Source: a candidate division WOR-3 bacterium
GTDB taxonomy: Bacteria; Hydrothermota; UBA3072
Direction: 5' to 3'
DNA: 26,287 nucleotides
Assembly: GCA_039804165.1 (NCBI GenBank)
Contig: JBDRZZ010000023.1
Span: forward strand, 1-26,287
Part shown: positions 22,073 to 26,287 of the stretch, one piece after another
Layout of the letters: the number at the start of each line of letters is the position of its first letter
Numbering within the stretch: position 1 is the stretch's first letter
Program-made: the position numbers and the translations under genes
Notes under the pieces: model-generated
What the model saw: only the letters and a program-made list of their open reading frames with translations
Told to the model about the DNA's origin: nothing
The model's database searches: none

Positions 22073-22763
22073 CATTGACCATGTGGCCACTATAAGAGAA
22101 GCAAGAGGAGTGAGCTATCCTGATCCTGTAGAAGCAGCTATTTTAGCTGAATCTGCAGGAGCTGATGGGATTACCTGTCATCTTAGAATAGACAGAAGGC
22201 ATATAAAAGAAAGAGATATAAAAATTTTAAGAGAGGTGGTAAAAACTCATCTAAATGTGGAGTGTTCTCTTGATAAGGAAATAAGAGATTTTCTTAAAGA
22301 TATAAAGCCTGATTGGGTTTGTATTGTTCCAGAGAGAAGAGAAGAGCTTACGACCGAAGGAGGTCTTGATCTTTATAAAGTCTCAAAAGAAGTAGAAAAA
22401 GCAACAGAAGAATTCAAAAAAGCAGGTATAAAAGTTACTTTCTTCATAGAGCCAGATAATAAAATGGTGGAGCTCTCTGCAAAACTTGGAGCGGATGCTG
22501 TAGAACTGAATACTGGAAGTTGGTGCGAAAATCCTACACAAGATAAACTAAGGAAAATCGTAGAGGCTGCTCAATTTGGTATAGTTAGAAATCTTGAAGT
22601 CCATGCAGGGCATGGTCTTAATCTTCAAAATGTTGGTTTTATTGCAGATATTGAGGAAATAAGCGAACTAAATATTGGTCATTCAATAATTGCGAGATCT
22701 ATAATTGTAGGGATAGAGAGAGCTGTCTCTGAAATGAAAGAAAGAATCCTACTTGGTGCTTAA
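22056..22763 (+). CDS. pdxJ: Pyridoxine 5'-phosphate synthase PdxJ
   Basis: A 235-residue TIM barrel that condenses deoxyxylulose 5-phosphate with 3-amino-1-hydroxyacetone phosphate, the last ring-forming step of the DXP-dependent vitamin B6 pathway. The active-site residues are present: H9 (NIDHVATIREARG), the HLRIDRRHI segment, E69 (NVECSL), the ELNTG loop, and H183/H186 in HAGHGLN. The length is normal. A GGAGGA ribosome site precedes the ATG by five bases, inside the preceding gene, with which it overlaps by 17. In many bacteria pdxJ sits next to acpS; here it is followed by folC. Its presence implies DXP-dependent rather than PdxST-based B6 synthesis. Confidence 0.96.
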   Translation: MRLGVNIDHVATIREARGVSYPDPVEAAILAESAGADGITCHLRIDRRHIKERDIKILREVVKTHLNVECSLDKEIRDFLKDIKPDWVCIVPERREELTTEGGLDLYKVSKEVEKATEEFKKAGIKVTFFIEPDNKMVELSAKLGADAVELNTGSWCENPTQDKLRKIVEAAQFGIVRNLEVHAGHGLNLQNVGFIADIEEISELNIGHSIIARSIIVGIERAVSEMKERILLGA

Positions 22764-22772
22764 CACTCTAAC

Positions 22773-24014
22773 TTGAATTATCCTGAAGCAATTCAATATC
22801 TCTCTTCTTTAATAGATAGAGAGAGAAAAAATATAAAATACGAAAAAGATTTAGAAAGGTTCAAAGAGAGCTTAGAAATATTCAAAAACCCTCAAAAGAG
22901 ATTGAAAGGTTTTCTAATTGGAGGCACAAACGGGAAAGGGACAACAGCTCATATAATTGAGTCGATTTGCAGAAAAGCTGGTTATAAAACAGGTCTTTTT
23001 ACTTCACCTCATTTAGTCTCTTACAGGGAAAGGATAAGAATAAATGGGGAACCAATTTCTAAGAGGAAATTCACTTCCCTTATTGAAGAAATTAAGAACA
23101 AGAAAGGAATTAATTTTTCTGTATTTGAAACTTTAACAACAATGGCTTTTTTGTTTTTTGAGAGAGAGAAAGTGAATTATTCAATCTTTGAGGTTGGACT
23201 TGGAGGAAGATTGGATGCGACAAATGTATTTGAGCCCAATGTTTCAATAATAACCTCTATAGGATTTGACCATACCCAAATACTTGGGGAAACTCTTTCT
23301 GAGATCGCAAGAGAGAAAGCAAAAATTTTAAGAGAAGATAGAATCAATATCTCCGGACCACAGAAAGAGGAAGTTATGCAAATTTTAAAGGAAGAGGTTA
23401 AAGGGAATATAGAATTTATAGAAGATGTAAGGATAACTAATCTTGACGAAAATGGAATGTTTTTCAAATTAGCTCACGAGGAATTCAAGACTAACCTCAT
23501 TGGAGTAAAACAGGCTCTAAATGCTTCTTTGGGAATAACCGCTTGTAGAAAAATGGGGATAAATTTAAAAAAAGAAGAAATAAATGAAGCTCTTTTAAAT
23601 CTTCAAATTCCAGGGCGTTTTCAAATTATAAATAGAAATCCATTTATAATTTTGGACGGAGCACACAATCCTGATTCAATAAAGGCTTTAAAAGAAACAA
23701 TAGAAAAGGTTTTTGCAAGAAAAGTGGTTCTTCTTTTTTCTTGTCTTTCAGATAAAAATATTAAAGGGATGTTAACTGAAATAAAACCTGTAATAAAAAG
23801 ATTTTATCCTACAGAAATATCCCATCCTAGAAGGACTACTTTAGAGGAAATAAAAAGAATCGCTCACGAATTGGAAATAGAGGTAGCTAATAATACAGAG
23901 GGGCTTCCCAAAAAAGACTTAGAAAAAGCTGTAAAGGAAGCTTCCCCGAAAGAAATAATAATTGTTACAGGTTCTTTCTATCTTCTTGGAGAAATTCTTG
24001 GAAAGGAGAAATAA
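22773..24014 (+). CDS. folC: Folylpolyglutamate synthase / dihydrofolate synthase FolC
   Basis: A 413-residue Mur-ligase-family enzyme that adds glutamate to (dihydro)folate using ATP. Motifs in order: P-loop GTNGKGT (51-57), LFTSPHLVSYRERI, VGLGGRLDATN, GFDHTQILGETLSEIAREKA with the carbamylated-lysine region, and LDGAHNPDSI in the C-terminal domain. The start is TTG at 22773; no ATG or GTG is available nearby in frame and no strong ribosome site is visible, so initiation is probably coupled to the pdxJ stop nine bases upstream. The length fits the family (about 420). Confidence 0.93.
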   Translation: MNYPEAIQYLSSLIDRERKNIKYEKDLERFKESLEIFKNPQKRLKGFLIGGTNGKGTTAHIIESICRKAGYKTGLFTSPHLVSYRERIRINGEPISKRKFTSLIEEIKNKKGINFSVFETLTTMAFLFFEREKVNYSIFEVGLGGRLDATNVFEPNVSIITSIGFDHTQILGETLSEIAREKAKILREDRINISGPQKEEVMQILKEEVKGNIEFIEDVRITNLDENGMFFKLAHEEFKTNLIGVKQALNASLGITACRKMGINLKKEEINEALLNLQIPGRFQIINRNPFIILDGAHNPDSIKALKETIEKVFARKVVLLFSCLSDKNIKGMLTEIKPVIKRFYPTEISHPRRTTLEEIKRIAHELEIEVANNTEGLPKKDLEKAVKEASPKEIIIVTGSFYLLGEILGKEK

Positions 24015-24024
24015 ATTTACCCTC

Positions 24025-24051
24025 TTGACAAAATTAAATTATTTATATCTT
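24025..24051 (+). promoter_or_regulatory. Possible promoter of the NYN-domain gene
   Basis: A perfect TTGACA at 24025-24030 lies just after the folC stop, with TATCTT (24046-24051) 15 bases later as the closest -10 candidate. The spacing is short, so the assignment is tentative. Confidence 0.35.
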
Positions 24052-24103
24052 TCTTTTAGCAAATAAATTATTCTATCAAAAATTGCTTATGAAACTTAGG
24101 AAA

Positions 24104-24115
24104 GGAGGCGAAGTG
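24104..24115 (+). promoter_or_regulatory. Ribosome binding site that sets a GTG start
   Basis: GGAGG at 24104-24108, four bases before GTG 24113. An in-frame ATG at 24089 and TTG at 24083 have no such site and would add a short Lys/Gly-rich tail before the first strand of the fold. Confidence 0.6.
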
Positions 24116-24613
24116 AAAAAAGTCGCAGTATTTGTGGATGTTCAAAACATCCAACAGGTGTTTGAGAAACGTGGTGCAGAGATAAGATACGATAAATTAA
24201 AGAAATATCTTGAAGACAAATTCAAGAAAAAAAATGGAGAAGTAATTAAGTTCACTGCTCTCATACCTATAAGAGAGTTAGATGAGAATAGGCTCAAGTT
24301 AATTGATGCAATCTCTCTCTCCGGATACAGGGTTTTGATAAAAATGGCAAAAGACAGACCGGATGGGTCTGTAAAAGCCAATATGGATGTAGAAATGGCT
24401 CTTGAAGCCATTTCTATGGCGGATTATGTAGATGAGATTGTAATTGTAACTGGAGATAGTGACTTTGAGCCATTAATACATTTCCTTAGTAGAAAAGGGA
24501 AAAAAGTTCTTTTAATTGGTCCTGGAAGAGGACCAACAGCCATAGAAATAATAAGAGCAGCAGATGAATTTGAGAACTTAGACGAGATAGAAGGTATTGT
24601 CCTTGAAGGTTGA
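24113..24613 (+). CDS. NYN-domain (LabA-like, PIN-fold) putative nuclease
   Basis: A 166-residue protein from the GTG chosen by the ribosome site. It opens with the fold's first strand, KKVAVFVDVQN, holding acidic D9, and has D92 (ANMDVEMALEA) and D115/D117 (VTGDSDFEPLI), followed by GKKVLLIGPG. These are the conserved acids of the NYN/LabA branch of PIN-like RNases, so single-stranded RNA cleavage is a reasonable expectation. It has no signal, membrane segment or zinc finger. It stands between folC and tRNA-Asn; its TGA stop overlaps the -35 box of the tRNA promoter. Confidence 0.85.
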   Translation: MKKVAVFVDVQNIQQVFEKRGAEIRYDKLKKYLEDKFKKKNGEVIKFTALIPIRELDENRLKLIDAISLSGYRVLIKMAKDRPDGSVKANMDVEMALEAISMADYVDEIVIVTGDSDFEPLIHFLSRKGKKVLLIGPGRGPTAIEIIRAADEFENLDEIEGIVLEG

Positions 24614-24637
24614 CAAACATACTATTCCTGTTATAAT
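24610..24637 (+). promoter_or_regulatory. Promoter of tRNA-Asn
   Basis: TTGACA at 24610-24615 and TATAAT at 24632-24637, 16 bases apart, with the tRNA beginning 13 bases later. Both boxes are perfect, and the layout is the same as at the tRNA-Met promoter. Confidence 0.8.
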
Positions 24638-24650
24638 TTAACTATCCAAT

Positions 24651-24725
24651 TCCTCGGTAGCTCAAAGGCAGAGCGCCTGACTGTTAATCAGGAAGTTGCA
24701 GGTTCGAGTCCTGCCCGAGGAGCCA
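24651..24725 (+). tRNA. tRNA-Asn (GTT), with encoded CCA
   Basis: Acceptor TCCTCGG/CCGAGGA with discriminator G, D-arm GCTC/GAGC, anticodon stem CCTGA/TCAGG with loop CTGTTAA (anticodon GTT), T-arm GCAGG-TTCGAGT-CCTGC. CCA is encoded at 24723-24725, unlike in the two other tRNAs of the window. The 3' half is also read on the other strand as the end of the serine recombinase. Confidence 0.95.
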
Positions 24726-24790
24726 TTTTGAACAATACGAACTGGGGATTTTCTGAAAATGGAACGGAAGTCCCCTTTTCTTTTTTATCC
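24688..24790. mobile_element. Candidate attachment junction (attL-like) of an element integrated at tRNA-Asn
   Basis: The recombinase frame runs without a break from the element through a terminator-like hairpin and the 3' half of tRNA-Asn, stopping in the anticodon stem. A recombinase gene abutting the 3' end of an intact tRNA is the classic arrangement of an integrated element. The exact core cannot be fixed because the other end lies outside the window and no second copy of the tRNA 3' end is visible here. Confidence 0.45.
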
Positions 24791-26112
24791 CCACTTAACC
24801 CAACCCTTGAAGAAATATTTGAATTTTTGAAAGTGTCAAAATCCTCTGAATAATAAAGATTTATCTGAATTTGTTCTTTTGAATAAAGAATGTTTTTTAT
24901 GAACTTTTTGATTAAAAGATTCCTTTCAATTCCTTTTTGTTGGGCAAGGGATTTTAAAAATATTTTGAGGATATTTTGAAGCGTTTGAGAGGAAAGCGGA
25001 GAGCATTCTTCCGTTAGTTCGTGTCCAGAGCGATAGCCCGATTCCGGGTCATTATTAAGTCTGAAAATGAGATTTTCAAGGTATATTTTGTCATTTGAAA
25101 TTCTCTCAAGATTATCAAAAATGAAATTTTCTAATCTGTTTGCGTTGACTTGTCTAACACTACATGAATCCCAATCCATCTTAAAAGTTTTGGTGCATCG
25201 GTAATAATAGTATCGTTTAAGTCTTTCTTCTTTTCTCTTGTTTGTATAGCAAGGCGTCATAATAGAACCACAGTTATTGCAGATGACAAGTCCTGAAAAA
25301 AGAAAATCTTTATATACTCGCAGAGTCTTAATTTTCTTGTGATGTATTTCTTGAGCAAGATTAAAAAGTTCTTCAGAAATAATGGGCTGGTGGATTCCTT
25401 GATAAATTTTTCCAGCATAGTTTAGCTTTCCGGTATAAACAATATTTCTTAGAATATAATGTATAGCACTTTTTGAGAAATTATTACCTTGTCTATCTTT
25501 AATCTCTCTCTGCTTCAATTCATCATAAGTCTTAAATAAGGAACCGCTTGTTACATAAGTTTCATAAATAAACTTTACAATTTCAGCCTCTTTAGGATTG
25601 ATAACAAGTCTTTTATTCTCTCTTTTATATCCATAAGGCACAATTCCACCATTCCACATTCCCTTTTTAGCTCTTTCAAGCATTTTGTCTTTTGTTCTCT
25701 CAGAGGCTAATTCTCTTTCAAATTGAGCAAAGGTAAGCATAATGTTTCTTAGAAGTCTTCCGGCTGGTGTAGAAGTATCAAACCTTTCTGTTATAGATAT
25801 AAAATCAACCTTATATTTCTCAAAAAATTCTATCAGCTGGTAGAAATCTTTAGGTGAGCGAGTGAGCCTATCAATTTTGTAAACCAAAACGATATTGATT
25901 TTTCCATGCATTATATCTTGTAATAATTCTTGCAAAGCAGGACGATTGAGATTAGCTCCTGTATAACCAGCATCAGAATATACCTTAAAAACTTCCCAGT
26001 TATTTTGACTCTTAATAAAAGCCTTTATCTTCTCCTCTTGAGCTTCACAGGAGGAAAATTCCTTCTCTGCCTGATTATCTGTTGATACCCTTGTATAAAT
26101 TGCACATTTCAT
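24688..26112 (-). CDS. Large serine recombinase / site-specific integrase, C-terminus encoded by tRNA-Asn antisense
   Basis: A 474-residue recombinase. The resolvase catalytic domain (1-150) holds S10 (YTRVSTDNQAEKEFS) and VYKIDRLTRSPKDF. The Recombinase domain (about 160-270) includes YGYKRENKRLVINPKEAEIVKFIYETY and SKSAIHYILRNIVYTG. A zinc-ribbon segment follows with CNNCG (about 279-283), then YRCTK and CSV as later cysteines, and a helical part. It should integrate and excise a mobile element by serine chemistry. The last residues, APRAGLEPATS, are the antisense of tRNA-Asn, and the preceding stretch reads through a terminator, so the native end may be earlier, near SSRVGLSG. The start ATG 26112 has no clear ribosome site and lies ten bases after the upstream OLD-like gene, suggesting coupling. 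Confidence 0.9.
   Translation of the reverse strand: MKCAIYTRVSTDNQAEKEFSSCEAQEEKIKAFIKSQNNWEVFKVYSDAGYTGANLNRPALQELLQDIMHGKINIVLVYKIDRLTRSPKDFYQLIEFFEKYKVDFISITERFDTSTPAGRLLRNIMLTFAQFERELASERTKDKMLERAKKGMWNGGIVPYGYKRENKRLVINPKEAEIVKFIYETYVTSGSLFKTYDELKQREIKDRQGNNFSKSAIHYILRNIVYTGKLNYAGKIYQGIHQPIISEELFNLAQEIHHKKIKTLRVYKDFLFSGLVICNNCGSIMTPCYTNKRKEERLKRYYYYRCTKTFKMDWDSCSVRQVNANRLENFIFDNLERISNDKIYLENLIFRLNNDPESGYRSGHELTEECSPLSSQTLQNILKIFLKSLAQQKGIERNLLIKKFIKNILYSKEQIQINLYYSEDFDTFKNSNISSRVGLSGDKKEKGTSVPFSENPQFVLFKMAPRAGLEPATS
24744..24786 (+). terminator. Rho-independent terminator downstream of tRNA-Asn
   Basis: Arms GGGGATTTTC (24744-24753) and GGAAGTCCCC (24766-24775) pair over ten bases with two G-T pairs and a 12-base loop, followed by TTTTCTTTTTT. 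It would end the tRNA-Asn transcript and also stop it running antisense into the recombinase gene. It lies inside the last part of the recombinase frame. Confidence 0.75.
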
Positions 26113-26122
26113 ATTAGTTTAA

Positions 26123-26287
26123 TTACAAACTTAACAATTTCTGTATAGCGGTTTTTATAATTTCAGGAATTGATTTTTCGTCATTAATTGAAGAGATAGT
26201 TTTTCTAGCAGCTAAAACCTTTCTTTTTTTCTCTTTTATATTAAAGATTCCTTCAAAATCTGGGTCTATACTAAAAACAATATTAGG
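26123..26287 (-). CDS. C-terminus of a possible OLD-family (TOPRIM) ATP-dependent nuclease, cut by window edge
   Basis: The - strand frame is open from the window edge for 54 codons and stops at 26123-26125. It contains VFSIDPDFEGIFNI, similar to the acidic D-x-D-x-E motif of TOPRIM domains of OLD-family nucleases. A lysine-rich stretch (KEKKRKVLAARK) and SIPEIIKTAIQKL follow, which also fits the end of that family. Such proteins (Old, Gajia GajA, retron partners) act against phage or foreign DNA. Only the tail is visible, so the assignment is tentative. It is just upstream of, and probably co-transcribed with, the serine recombinase, making it cargo of the integrated element. Confidence 0.4.
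   Translation of the reverse strand, partial: PNIVFSIDPDFEGIFNIKEKKRKVLAARKTISSINDEKSIPEIIKTAIQKLLSL

Noticed and set aside
24691-24723. APRAGLEPATS as a meaningful protein motif
   Set aside because: This peptide arises whenever a tRNA 3' end is translated in antisense. It marks the tRNA, not a domain.

Overview
The window is AT-rich, bacterial and gene-dense, with short intergenic gaps, many 4-40 nt gene overlaps and clear TTGACA-type promoters. It encodes outer-membrane-barrel-like proteins, a fused SecDF translocase, the PdxJ branch of vitamin B6 synthesis, and two secreted proteins ending in a Por/type IX-like C-terminal sorting domain. Together these point to a diderm of the FCB superphylum or a nearby candidate lineage (WOR-3/Cloacimonetes-like). 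That placement is inferred from gene content only. The Lys/Glu/Ile-rich proteins would fit an anaerobic or thermophilic lifestyle, but this is weak evidence.

Left part (1-5876, + strand). Three envelope genes come first: the C-terminal part of a PapD-like chaperone, a barrel-like protein with two SdrD_B-like domains, and a small secreted protein. They resemble a divergent chaperone-usher style surface system. A second unit follows from its own promoter: a DUF1015/ParB-like protein, a DUF4015 glycoside-hydrolase-like protein, and a KsgA/RsmA-type rRNA dimethyltransferase whose catalytic NLPY motif reads ALPF.

Middle (5877-10957, + strand). A 400-bp gap carries two promoters and a possible tiny membrane ORF. 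It leads to a 1272-residue modular secreted S8 protease (subtilase, Ig-like, beta-helix, Ig-like, sorting domain) containing a 76-bp perfect internal repeat. Next is a short SBBP-repeat protein with a sorting domain, whose signal peptide is separated from it by an apparent one-base frameshift in a T6 run. A hairpin at 10926-10957 separates this from the convergent - strand unit.

11029-15635 (- strand). An operon reads hisF, xth (exonuclease III), a GT-C/GT39-like membrane glycosyltransferase, then cstA. It is fired from a promoter that diverges from a tRNA pair.

15767-24613 (+ strand). tRNA-Met(CAT) and tRNA-Val(CAC) end at a strong GAAA-loop terminator. Then come a coiled-coil/zinc-ribbon protein, RNase HI, a barrel-like envelope protein and a sugar-phosphate isomerase-like TIM barrel. 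A housekeeping run follows: MJ0042 zinc-finger protein, secDF, a stand-alone cyclic-nucleotide-binding domain, pdxJ, folC and a NYN/LabA-type putative nuclease.

Right edge (24651-26287). tRNA-Asn(GTT) is invaded on its 3' side by a mobile element. A serine recombinase on the - strand has its last residues encoded by the antisense of the tRNA. Upstream of it sits the C-terminus of what looks like an OLD-family (TOPRIM) nuclease. The element continues past the window, so its far end and remaining cargo cannot be seen.
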